DNA of 64,000 bases from assembly GCA_037200845.1 (NCBI GenBank), contig JBBCGQ010000001.1:558001-622000 (forward strand), given 5' to 3'. Shown one piece after another: positions 1-8,600 of the stretch (the stretch's first letter is position 1; the number at the start of each line of letters is the position of its first letter). The DNA is from Bauldia sp. (GTDB taxonomy: Bacteria; Pseudomonadota; Alphaproteobacteria; Rhizobiales; Kaistiaceae). The notes beneath the pieces are model-generated. The model saw only the letters and a list, made by a program, of their open reading frames with translations, was not told where the DNA came from and searched no databases. A program made the translations under genes and the position numbers.

Positions 1-2
1 TC

Positions 3-152
3 GATGAAGACTTCCTCGCCGCCCTCGCGCACATGCCGCCGGCCAGCGGCGTCGCGCTGGGCCTCGACCGGCTGGTGATGCTGGGCAGCGGCGCGACCGA
101 TATAGATCAGGTGCAATGGACCCCGGTGGATGCCACCGGGCTGGAGCAATGA
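3..152 (+). CDS. epmA: EF-P--(R)-beta-lysine ligase EpmA, C-terminal fragment
   Basis: Only the last 49 codons lie in the window; the gene begins upstream. The visible piece contains [12 protein letters not shown], which matches motif 3 of class II aminoacyl-tRNA synthetase folds as found at the very C-terminus of EpmA (PoxA/GenX/YjeA). EpmA attaches beta-lysine to a conserved lysine of elongation factor P in the cytoplasm, which helps ribosomes through polyproline stretches. The stop codon overlaps the ATG of the next gene (ATGA), and that gene is the lysine 2,3-aminomutase EpmB that makes the beta-lysine substrate, which strongly supports the call. A LysS-type lysyl-tRNA synthetase would also show this motif, but the pairing with EpmB favours EpmA. 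Confidence 0.85.
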   Translation, partial: DEDFLAALAHMPPASGVALGLDRLVMLGSGATDIDQVQWTPVDATGLEQ

Positions 153-1348
153 CGATGCTGGATGAACAAACGCGGGCACCCAACCTCCCCCTTGAGGGGA
201 GGTCGAAGGTCGCCGATCGCAGCGATGGCGAGCTTCGGGAGGGGGGCGGGCCGGTTGAGCGAAATACCCCCTCCCGAAATCGCTCCGCAATTTCGACCTC
301 CCCTCATGGGGGAGGTTTGCCCGGCCGTGCGACCCTCCGCCGTCCCGCCGACCTCGCCGCCGCCGATCTCATCCCGCCAACCGACGTCGCCGCACTGGAG
401 CAGGTCGCCGCCCGCTACGCCGTCGCCATCACGCCCGCGATGACGGTGCTGATCGACCCTGCCGACGCCGGCGACCCGATCGCGCGCCAGTTCGTGCCCG
501 ATGTCAGCGAACTACACACCACGCCGGACGAACTCGCCGACCCGATCGGCGACGGCGCCCACGAGGTGACGCCCGGGCTGATCCACCGCTACCCCGACCG
601 CGTGCTGCTGAAGTTCGTGTCCGCCTGCGCCGTCTACTGCCGCTTCTGCTTCCGCCGCGAGAGCGTCGGGCAGGGCGATGGCCTGTCGCGCGCCGAACTT
701 GCGTCCGCGCTCGACTACATCCGCGCCCACTCCGAAATCTGGGAGGTCATCGTCTCCGGCGGCGATCCGCTGATCGCCACGCCGCGCCGCCTCGCCTCGC
801 TCGTCGCCAACATCGCCGCGATCCCGCATGTGAAGATCGTGCGCTTCCACACGCGCATCCCGGTCGTGGCGCCCGAACGCGTGACGCCCGAACTGATCGC
901 ATCGCTGAAGGCCGACGGACTGACGCCGTGGGTCGCGATCCACGCCAACCATCCGCGCGAGTTGACGGCGGAGGCGCGCGGCGCGCTGGCCCGCCTCGCC
1001 GATGCCGGCATCCCGCTGGTCAGCCAGACCGTGCTGCTCCGCGGCGTCAACGACGATGCGGCAACGCTCGCCGCGCTGATGCGCGCCTTCGTCGAGGCGC
1101 GCGTGAAGCCGTACTACCTGCACCACGCCGATCTCGCGCCGGGCACCGCCCATTTCCGCACGACCATCGACGAGGGGCAGGCGCTGATGCGGGCGTTGCG
1201 CGGCACGCTGTCGGGCATTGCCCAGCCGACCTACGTCCTCGACATCCCCGGCGGCCATGGCAAGGTGCCGATCGGCCCGACATATGTCGGCGAGCGCGAG
1301 GTGAAGGATCCGGCGGGCGCGACGCACGTCTATCCGCCAGAGGCGTGA
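149..1348 (+). CDS. epmB: EF-P beta-lysylation protein EpmB (lysine 2,3-aminomutase family) with internal palindromic insertion
   Basis: Radical-SAM, PLP-dependent enzyme that converts (S)-alpha-lysine to (R)-beta-lysine for EF-P modification. The CX3CX2C cluster motif is visible as CAVYCRFC (Cys160, 164, 167), followed by SGGDPL and the KamA-type barrel; the C-terminus ends in the usual region after [15 protein letters not shown]. The start is set at the ATG overlapping the epmA stop, which gives 399 residues; family members are usually about 330-350. The excess is a low-complexity stretch at residues 12-57 that coincides exactly with a 136-bp palindromic repeat (separate entry), and the normal N-terminus resumes at [15 protein letters not shown]. 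The reading frame is kept through the insertion, so the gene is probably functional. Confidence 0.92.
   Translation: MTMLDEQTRAPNLPLEGRSKVADRSDGELREGGGPVERNTPSRNRSAISTSPHGGGLPGRATLRRPADLAAADLIPPTDVAALEQVAARYAVAITPAMTVLIDPADAGDPIARQFVPDVSELHTTPDELADPIGDGAHEVTPGLIHRYPDRVLLKFVSACAVYCRFCFRRESVGQGDGLSRAELASALDYIRAHSEIWEVIVSGGDPLIATPRRLASLVANIAAIPHVKIVRFHTRIPVVAPERVTPELIASLKADGLTPWVAIHANHPRELTAEARGALARLADAGIPLVSQTVLLRGVNDDAATLAALMRAFVEARVKPYYLHHADLAPGTAHFRTTIDEGQALMRALRGTLSGIAQPTYVLDIPGGHGKVPIGPTYVGEREVKDPAGATHVYPPEA
182..317. repeat. Palindromic element inserted in frame inside epmB
   Basis: The two ends are inverted copies: AACCTCCCCCTTGAGGGGAG at the left pairs with CTCCCCTCATGGGGGAGGTT at the right, so the 136 bp can fold into a long stem. 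It resembles the palindromic elements at 39229-39366 and 56996-57151, which also carry AACC(C)TCCCC...GGGAGGGT arms. It lies entirely inside epmB and adds about 46 residues without a stop codon, comparable in kind to Rickettsia palindromic elements found inside genes. That it is mobile is an inference from repeated occurrence. Confidence 0.8.
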
Positions 1349-1462
1349 TCCTCGCGCTCGTGGTGCCGCCCGATGCACGCCTGACGGCCTGAAGCCGCCC
1401 CGTCACAGGACTGTCATCTGCCTCCGCCAAATAGCCGGCTGGCTAGACGGGAGCGCGAAAAA

Positions 1463-1972
1463 GTGGCCGATCCGGTTTATAACGTACTCTTTCTCTGCTC
1501 GGCCAACTCGGCCCGCTCGATCATGGCCGAGGCGATCCTCAACCGCGACGGCAAGGGCCGCTTCCGCGCCTTTTCGGCCGGCAGCCGTCCGTCCGGCACC
1601 GTCGCCGAGCACGCGCTGACGCTGCTGAAGACGCTGAACTACGACACCGCGTCGTTCCGCTCGAAGGGCTGGGACGAGTTCGCGCGGCCGGGCGCGCCGG
1701 AGATGGATTTCATCTTCACGGTTTGCGACGAGGCCGCCGGCGAAACCTGCCCGGTCTGGCCGGGCCATCCCGCGAGCGCCCACTGGAGCGTCCCCGATCC
1801 GGCCAAGGCCACCGGCACCCACGCCGAAGTCTCCGCTGCCTACGACGACGCCTACCGGATGCTCGCCACCCGTATCGGCCTCTTCATCAACCTGCCGCTC
1901 GCGAAGCTCGACCACGTCGCGCTCCACAAGCACCTCACCGACATCGGCGCCGGCCGAAGCGTCTCCGCCTGA
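1463..1972 (+). CDS. ArsC-like protein of the low-molecular-weight phosphatase family
   Basis: A 169-residue cytoplasmic protein opening with the phosphatase loop CX5R (LCSANSARS, Cys12-Arg18) of the low-molecular-weight tyrosine phosphatase/thioredoxin-coupled arsenate reductase fold, and a later DP pair (WSVPDPAKA) where the family keeps its general acid. Annotated homologues are usually called arsenate reductase ArsC. No ars operon surrounds it here, so the true substrate (arsenate or phosphotyrosine) cannot be told. It starts at a GTG, has no obvious partner gene, and converges on the CDGSH-fusion gene with only one base between the stops. Confidence 0.85.
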   Translation: MADPVYNVLFLCSANSARSIMAEAILNRDGKGRFRAFSAGSRPSGTVAEHALTLLKTLNYDTASFRSKGWDEFARPGAPEMDFIFTVCDEAAGETCPVWPGHPASAHWSVPDPAKATGTHAEVSAAYDDAYRMLATRIGLFINLPLAKLDHVALHKHLTDIGAGRSVSA

Positions 1973-1973
1973 C

Positions 1974-3986
1974 CTAGCTCCCGTCCGCCTCGAAGCCGAC
2001 GCGCGCGTGCGAGCCGTCGCAGAACGGCTTCGAGCGCGAGTTGCCGCAGCGGCAGAGGCGCGCGCGCGTCACGCGTTCCACCGTCCGGCCCGTGCCTGAG
2101 CAGATTTCCAGGTTGCCGCTGATTTCCAGCGGACCGTTCCGCTGCGGATCGACCACCAGCGTGCCGTCGCGCATGGCGAGCGGATCGGACTTCCGCGTTC
2201 CCGGTTCTCCGGTCGCCGCAAAGCCGACGGCGTTGTGCGAGCCGTCGCAGAACGGCTTGCGCTTCGAGGCGCCGCAGCGGCAGAGCGTGGCGCGGAAGCC
2301 GACGTCCACGTCGCCGATCTTGAGCGCCGCGCGAAAGGCATAGGGTCCGTTCTCGCGCAGGTTCACGACGTTCACCGCCGGCGCCGCTTCCTCCGGCCCG
2401 CCGTCCTTGCGGGCGTAGCGGATGGCGCCGGAAGGGCATTCGTGCGCGATGCGGATCACGTCGTCCTTGGGCATCGCGTCGGGATAGATCCACGTCCCCG
2501 GCGTATTGGCGCGGAAAACTTTCGGCGCGCCGAGCACGCAGAAGCGCGCGTGGATGCACCGCTTGCCGGTGTAGTGGATGGCGATGTCGGTGCCCTCCAC
2601 GACCTCGACGCGGTCGATGCCGGCGCCCGACGGCAGGTCGTCCGGCTTCGGTATCACCGGCGGCGCGCTCGGCTCGAGCGGGATCGGCTGCACCGGCGCG
2701 ACCGGCGCCGCGACCTTGCTGGTCACGGTGGCAATCTCAGGCAGGCCGAACTTGGCGCCCAGCTTCTCGATCGCCTCGGCAATGTGCGCCAGTTCGTGCC
2801 CGGTCGGGCAGACGGAGCGCGCATGGTGCGCCATCTCGATGAAGCGCTCGGCGATCATGCGCGCCTCGCCCGGCCCGCGCGGCAGCCGGGCGAAATCGCG
2901 CAGCATCGTGAAGGTGACGCCGGCGTTGACGCCGGGATGCGCCTTGCCCGCCGGCAGCGAGGCGAGATATGGCCCGATCTCGGTCAGCACGAACATCAGG
3001 TCGATGGCCGCGTCGAGGTACATCTTCTTCGCCGCCTGGTCGTCGGCGGTGCGGCCGTAGCTTTGCACGAGACAACGCAGCGCATGGCTGTAGACGGCGT
3101 TGGCGAGGTCGAGCACTTTCGCTGCCATCGGGTTGTCGATGTACACCCGGTTTTCCGGATTCATCGGCGCATGCATCACCGGATTGTGGGCGACCGGGAA
3201 CGCCGGCTCGAAGGTCGGATCGTTCGCGACGAATTCTTCGAATTCCCGCCGCACGCGTACGAACCGGCTGTAGTGGCTGTCCTCGCTGTGGTCGGGCGCG
3301 CCCTCACCCTGCTCGATGATCGTCTCGATCGCGCCCTCGGCTGTCTTGAGGTCGCTGACCGTCATGATGCCGGGCAGATGCACGTCGTCCGGGCCGATCT
3401 GGGCGGCGACGTCGCCGCAGAACAGCGACGCCTCGCCGATGTGATGCGCCATGACGTCGAAGCCGTGGCGAATGCCGCGATAGAGATGGCCGACGGTGTT
3501 GTAGTCCTGCCCGTGCGGCATCAGCCGCCCCTTCGGCTGCGTGCGGTGGTAGTCGGCGGGATGCACGAACTCGGTCGAGTCGGTGAGCTCCTTCCCCTCC
3601 GGCCGCTCGAGATAGATGAAATGATCGAGCACCGCCGGCGAGAAGCGCGCCAGCTCGACCACGACGCCGGTCGGGTGATAGCCGGCGGGGATCGGAAAAT
3701 TCGGCCGCGACAGGTGCGGTGAGCCGCCGATCGCCGAGGTCAGGTTGCCGACCAGCGCGAGGTGCGTCATCTCCTCGACTGCGACCGAGATGATGCCGCG
3801 CTTCCAGCGGCTGACGGCTTCCGCCTGCCGGGCGGTCAGCCCGTCGCGCTCGCCGCGCTTCAGGCTCCACGCGGCGTAGAGGTAGCAGCACATGAGATTG
3901 TGCTCGATCGCCGCCGCCTCGGCCAGCAGGTAGATCAGCTCCTCGCGCGTCTCGATCCGGATTTTTGGTTCTTCTTGTTGGGTCAT
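1974..3986 (-). CDS. Ferritin-like / 4Fe-4S / double CDGSH iron-sulfur fusion protein
   Basis: 670 residues. The first roughly 330 residues are a ferritin-like helical domain of the iminophenyl-pyruvate-dimer-synthase (VioB-like) type, beginning with helices rich in E and H (AAAIEHNLMCCYLYA, Glu28-His29; VAVEEMTHLALVGNL). After a proline-rich linker comes a small divergent 4Fe-4S domain (GKRCIHARFCVLG ... AHECPSGAIRY). Two CDGSH domains end the protein, each with CRCGxSxxKPFCDGSH (LCRCGASKRKPFCDGSH and LCRCGNSRSKPFCDGSH), each expected to hold one 2Fe-2S cluster. I chose the ATG giving MTQQEEPKI; an open frame runs about 470 bp further upstream, but through the tandem-repeat block. Probably a cytoplasmic redox enzyme or electron-transfer protein; the substrate is unknown. 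Confidence 0.88.
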   Translation of the reverse strand: MTQQEEPKIRIETREELIYLLAEAAAIEHNLMCCYLYAAWSLKRGERDGLTARQAEAVSRWKRGIISVAVEEMTHLALVGNLTSAIGGSPHLSRPNFPIPAGYHPTGVVVELARFSPAVLDHFIYLERPEGKELTDSTEFVHPADYHRTQPKGRLMPHGQDYNTVGHLYRGIRHGFDVMAHHIGEASLFCGDVAAQIGPDDVHLPGIMTVSDLKTAEGAIETIIEQGEGAPDHSEDSHYSRFVRVRREFEEFVANDPTFEPAFPVAHNPVMHAPMNPENRVYIDNPMAAKVLDLANAVYSHALRCLVQSYGRTADDQAAKKMYLDAAIDLMFVLTEIGPYLASLPAGKAHPGVNAGVTFTMLRDFARLPRGPGEARMIAERFIEMAHHARSVCPTGHELAHIAEAIEKLGAKFGLPEIATVTSKVAAPVAPVQPIPLEPSAPPVIPKPDDLPSGAGIDRVEVVEGTDIAIHYTGKRCIHARFCVLGAPKVFRANTPGTWIYPDAMPKDDVIRIAHECPSGAIRYARKDGGPEEAAPAVNVVNLRENGPYAFRAALKIGDVDVGFRATLCRCGASKRKPFCDGSHNAVGFAATGEPGTRKSDPLAMRDGTLVVDPQRNGPLEISGNLEICSGTGRTVERVTRARLCRCGNSRSKPFCDGSHARVGFEADGS

Positions 3987-4090
3987 TTCCGGCAATCTTG
4001 GCACAAGCAAATTAGGCGCGCGACTCTCGGGTAACGGTATACCGCAGGGTCGCGATGCTGCGATGTTATGAACATCTCCAGCAACAATTG

Positions 4091-4303
4091 AAGAGGCGCG
4101 GAGCGCCGAAGGCGCGACAGGGAAGAAACAAGACAAGAGGCGGGGAGCGCCGAAGGCGCGACAGGGAAGAAACAAAACAAGAGGCGGGGAGCGCTGAAGG
4201 CGCGACAGGGAGAAACAAAACAAGAGGCGGGGAGCGCCAAAGGCGCGACAGGGAAGAAACAAGGCAAGAGGCGGGGAGCGCCGAAGGCGCGACAGGGAAA
4301 AAG
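4091..4303. repeat. Five tandem copies of a 44-bp repeat
   Basis: Copies start at about 4091, 4135, 4179, 4222 and 4266 with a period of 44, 44, 43 and 44 bp; the last is cut short just before the start of the next gene. Each holds GCGCCGAAGGCGC, a 5-bp stem with a GAA loop, followed by GACAGGGAAGAAACAA. Two copies carry single changes in the hairpin (GCGCTGAAGGCGC, GCGCCAAAGGCGC). There are no unique spacers, so this is not a CRISPR array. It fills most of the 337-bp gap between the divergent genes starting at 3986 and 4324. Confidence 0.9.
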
Positions 4304-4323
4304 AAATGAACAAGGAAACGTCG

Positions 4324-4737
4324 ATGGCAAAGGCCGACACCGCAGGCACCCGCGAGAAGCCGTGGCAACTGAAGACGCCCGGCGGCAAGGCCGAGTTTAC
4401 CGCCTTCCGCGATCCCGCCCTCGACCCGCCGGCGCTGGTCGTCCAGTCGGGCAAGACGGAGCTCCGCTATCACCTGCGCGCCATCGAAGACCTGCACGCG
4501 ATGCTGAAGGCGCACGGCGACTGGATGCTGCTTGGCGGCGCCGACGAGCAGAAGCCGGTGACCGAGGGAACGGTCGAGGCCTGGGCGCGCTCGCCGAAAA
4601 ATCCGGTGAAGGGTTGGTACGGCCTGAAGAAGGGCCTGCGCGGGCGCTTCGCCGTCTATGTTCCGCCGGTGATGAAGGTGCTGGGCCTGGCTGAGGTCGA
4701 GGACAACCCGCGCAACAACCGCACGCGCGCGCTCTAG
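4324..4737 (+). CDS. Conserved hypothetical protein, 137 aa
   Basis: I do not recognise a characterised family. The start at MAKADTAG is preferred because AAGGAA lies at the right distance; an ATG 18 bases upstream (4306) is also in frame. The protein is hydrophilic, with no signal peptide or membrane segment. It contains WQLKTPGGKAEF near the start, a central HLRAIEDLHAMLKAHGDW segment and a basic C-terminus (NPRNNRTRAL). Phrases such as VKGWYGLKKGLRGRFAVYVPP suggest a compact alpha/beta cytoplasmic fold. The 44-bp tandem repeats directly precede it, so its leader RNA would carry up to five small hairpins. It converges with, and overlaps by 4 nt, the diguanylate cyclase gene. Confidence 0.7.
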   Translation: MAKADTAGTREKPWQLKTPGGKAEFTAFRDPALDPPALVVQSGKTELRYHLRAIEDLHAMLKAHGDWMLLGGADEQKPVTEGTVEAWARSPKNPVKGWYGLKKGLRGRFAVYVPPVMKVLGLAEVEDNPRNNRTRAL

Positions 4738-5564
4738 GCGACCGCCGCGTCGTTGTCGCGCGCCGAGCGCCAGCGGCGGCGGTCGGTCTCGCTGGGCGTG
4801 AGCGGCGCGGCGTAGTCGATGCGATCGCGGCCGCCGGTCTTCGCCATGTAGAGGGCGCGGTCGGCGTCGGCGTAGAGCTGGTTGAAGCTGGCGCCGGGCT
4901 GGCGGAGCGCGACGCCGGCCGAGAGCGTCACGTTGACCGCGGCCTCGCCGACGATGATCGGCGCCGCGGCGAGATGATCGCGGAGCGCCCACAGCGCATC
5001 GAGCACCGCTTCCATTTCCTTGTTGCCGGAAAGCAGCGCGAATTCCTCGCCGCCCAGCCGGCAGACGAGGCCGAGATGCGCCAGATGATCGACCATCGCG
5101 TTGCCCACCTCCTGGATGACGGTATCGCCGGCGATGTGCCCGTGCGCGTCGTTGATCCGCTTGAACCAGTCGATGTCGAAGATCACCAGGATCAGCGCCA
5201 CGGCCGCCTTCGCCTCCGCCGCCTCGATCAGCGCGCGGCGGTTGGCGAGGCCCGTCAGCGGATCGGTGCGCGACAGCTTGTCGACCACCTGCTTGGCGCG
5301 GAAGAGCTCGAGGTGCGCCTTGCCGATGGTGCGCGTGATCGGCGCCGCGATCGCGAGCGCCAGCGCCGCCGTGATCGCCCACGAGCGCAGCGCCACCCCC
5401 CACGTCTCGAAGAAGATGAGCTGGTTGACGACATCGGTGCCGACCGCGATCGCCACGCACAGCGAGGTGATGCGCGCGACGAATCCGACCAGTTCGGGAT
5501 TGCTCCGGATGCGCGTGCTGAGATAGCGGCGGAAGAAGCCGCGGCGCGGTTGCTGGCTTTGCAT
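4734..5564 (-). CDS. Diguanylate cyclase with short membrane-anchored N-terminus
   Basis: Makes cyclic-di-GMP from two GTP. The C-terminal half is a complete GGDEF domain beginning at LSRTDPLTGLANRRAL, with FDIDWFKRINDAHGH and the signature GGEEF in the active A-site form (RLGGEEFALL). Two hydrophobic stretches in the first 90 residues (VARITSLCVAIAVGTDVV and SWAITAALALAIAAPI) probably anchor it to the inner membrane. No recognisable sensor domain is present. The start is uncertain: I use the ATG giving MQSQQPRRG (276 residues); a TTG at 5618 with GGGGA upstream would add 18 residues. Confidence 0.85.
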   Translation of the reverse strand: MQSQQPRRGFFRRYLSTRIRSNPELVGFVARITSLCVAIAVGTDVVNQLIFFETWGVALRSWAITAALALAIAAPITRTIGKAHLELFRAKQVVDKLSRTDPLTGLANRRALIEAAEAKAAVALILVIFDIDWFKRINDAHGHIAGDTVIQEVGNAMVDHLAHLGLVCRLGGEEFALLSGNKEMEAVLDALWALRDHLAAAPIIVGEAAVNVTLSAGVALRQPGASFNQLYADADRALYMAKTGGRDRIDYAAPLTPSETDRRRWRSARDNDAAVA

Positions 5565-5654
5565 GGTCGGTAGAACTACCAGCCTGATCGCAAAAGCGAG
5601 GTTAGGGAAAAGAGTCAATTTTCCCCGAATTAGGCCGAAATCCGCGAGGTTCGG

Positions 5655-8600
5655 CTAATATTCCCGCTCGTAGGTCAGACCGACCTTGCCCGAGCCATCC
5701 TGCCCGGCCTCGCCCCGCGCCTTGAGATTCTTGGTCAGGTCGAGGTCGATGGTCACCCGGCCGGCGGCGCTGTCGGTGCCCGCCTCGACTCCGACGCGGA
5801 TGTTGTCGTTGATGCGCTTGGCGACGCCCACCGTCGTGCCGCCATTGGCGCTCTGCCGGATGTCGAGGTCGTCGAGCCCGGTCGCCTCGCGGATGCGCGC
5901 GAAGATGCCGCCGCCCGACGACACGCCGGTGAGCTGCGCTACCGCGTCGATGAGTTGTGCGGCCTGCAGCGGCGACAGCGTCCCGACGCTGCGCTCGAAC
6001 AGGAGGCGCGAGAGGATCTCCTCCTGCGGCATGTCGGGCGAGGAGGTGAAGCTGATCTGGGGATCGTTCGCCGGCCCGGTGACATGCAGCGTCACGGTGC
6101 CGTCCGTGGTCGTCGCCAGCGCCTCGAAGTCGAGCAGCGGTACGAGATCGCCGGCAAAGGTCAGCGTGCCGCTCTGGAAATCGAAACGCCGGCCGAGCGC
6201 CTCAATGCGCCCGCGCCGCATCTGGAAGCCGCCCGCCGTCTGCGGGTTGCCGGTCGTGCCGGTGAGGTGCAGCGAGCCGCCAAGCTCGGAGTCGATGCCG
6301 AAGCCGCGCACGAAGACGCCGGAGTTGCCGGTGAGGTTGATGTCGAGGCGCAGGCCGCCGCTGCCCGCCGCCGGCCCGCGCGCTTTCGCCGTCTCGCGCG
6401 CCTTCGGCGGCACGAAGCCGCGCGGCGCGTTGACGTGCTTGACGTCGATGGCGGTGGCCGAGCCCGCCAGCCGCTCCGGCAACTGTATCTCCGTCCGCCC
6501 GAGATCGACCGTCCCGGACACGGTGCCGTTGCCGAGGACCGGTCCGTTGATGGCGAGGTCGGCGTTGAAGGTCGTGTTGATCAGGTTGCCGTCGGCATAG
6601 CGGCCGTTGGCGACGCGCACGGTGAGCTGCGCCGGCAATCCGGCGTCGGCAATGCCGACCGAGCCAGCGACGGTGATGTCGCCGCCCTGCGCGAGTTTTC
6701 CGACCAGCGACTGGATCGTGGCGCGCTGCCCGTCGAAACCGATGCGTCCCGTCGCGCCGGCGATGCCGAAGCCGGTGTTGGTATCGGCGACGGTCGCATT
6801 GTTCAGATCGACCGTGCCGGAGGTGGCGACGTTGGCGAGCGAGCCGGAGAGTGCGAGGTTCACCTGTGCGTTGCCGGCGAGGCGGAGTTCGCGGTTGGAT
6901 TCCAGTGCCAGCAGCGCCAGCGGCGCCGTGCCGTTGGCGCGCACCGACAGGCCCGGCCCGGAGAAGGGCACGTCGCCGGCGATGTCGAGCGCCAGCCCGG
7001 CGCCGGCCAGCCGCGCCGTCAGGTTCGTGGTCTTGGCGGTGGCGTTGCCGCGCGCCGACAGCGTCAGGCCGGGCAGGCCGGCGTTGCGTGTGGCGGCGAC
7101 GCGCGCTCCCGTCCAGTCCGCCTGCCACGCGATCGCGGGCGCCGCCGCCGGGCCGGTGATCCGCGCCTGGCCGGTGATCGTGCCCTCGGCGCCGAGCGTC
7201 GGGGCGAAGCCGTTCACGACGGTGGCCGCGACCTGGTCGAGCGCGACCGTGAGATTGAGTTGCGGCGCCACGGCGCCATCGACGCGCACCGTGCCGCCGC
7301 CGAGCGCCAGCACCGCGCCGGAGATGCCCGAGCCGGCGTTGCCGAGGTTGATCGTCACCGGCGAGCTGAGCGCCACCGGCAGGTTGAACGCGCGCCCGTT
7401 AAGCGCGTCGATGCGCACCGCGTTGCCGCCCGTGGCGGCGGCGAGCGAACCGGAGCCGGACAGATCGATGTCGCGTCCGCGCGCCGTCGCCGTGAAGCGC
7501 GTCGCGCCGCCGGCGACATTGGCCGTCGCGTCGGCGGTGTCGATGTGAAAGCCGCCGATGTTTAGCGCCGTCGCCGTCGCGTTTCCGGTGACCAGCGGCG
7601 TCCCGAACGCATCGTCGATGTGCACGTCGCCGGAAATCTTGCCTGCCGCGATGGTCTGGTAGCTGACGCCGTCGCCGGTGAAGCTCACGGCCAGCGACTG
7701 CCGCGCGCCGTCCGGCGCGAACGCGATCTTCGCCTCGCCGCTGCCCGATGCCGGCACCAGCGCCAGCGCCGCGAGCGTCGCAAGGTTGGGCGCGCTGACC
7801 GACAGCGTGCCGGAGAACGGCCCCTCGGCGGTGCGCGTCACCGAGCCGGTGATGCGGTTGTCGCCGATCGCGAGATCGACGTCCGGGAATGCGAGGGAAC
7901 CCAGCGCATCCAGCGTCGCGCTGGCCTTGCCGGTCAGCGGCTTGCCGGCGAACCCGCCGGACAGCGTCAGCGCCGCCAGCCAGCCCGTGTCGGACGGCGC
8001 GCTGTTCACCTTCACGGTGGCGTTCTCGACGCTCTGGCCGAGCAGGGTGCCGCTGGCGATGGTCACGGTCGCGTTCACCGCCGGCCGCGCGATGGCGCCC
8101 GACACCGTCGCGTCGAATGTTGCCGCGCCGCTCGACTGATCGGCGATCAGCGCGAGGTTGGCGATGCCGCCCGTGGCCGTGCCGACCACGGTGCCGTTCG
8201 CGAGCGCGAACTTGCCGGTGGCGTTGAGCGCACCGCCGGTGATCGCGAGATCGTCGATGGTGAAGCCGTCCGCCTTCGCGCCAAGCGTCGCTGCAATCTG
8301 CATTTGCCCACGCATCAGCTTCGCCAGCGTCGGCTCGCCGGGATCGAGGTCGGTCGCGGTCGCCGTGACCTTGAACGCGGACTCCGCCGCGAACGTGCCG
8401 GACGCCTTCGCCGACAGCGCACCGGCGACGCTGCGCCCGACAAGCGGCGCCAGCGGCCGGATGTCGGCAAAGTCCGCGGCGGCTTCGCCCTTGGCGCCCT
8501 CCGCCGACAGCGTGCCGGTAAAGGTCGCGGTGCCGCCGGCGATGCCGAGTTTCGCATTCGTGGTGGCGACCGAGGTCGCCGTGTCGAACGTGCCGTCGGC

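Noticed and set aside
4091-4303. Possible CRISPR array
   Set aside because: Units are contiguous 44-bp tandem copies with no unique spacers, and no cas genes are near.
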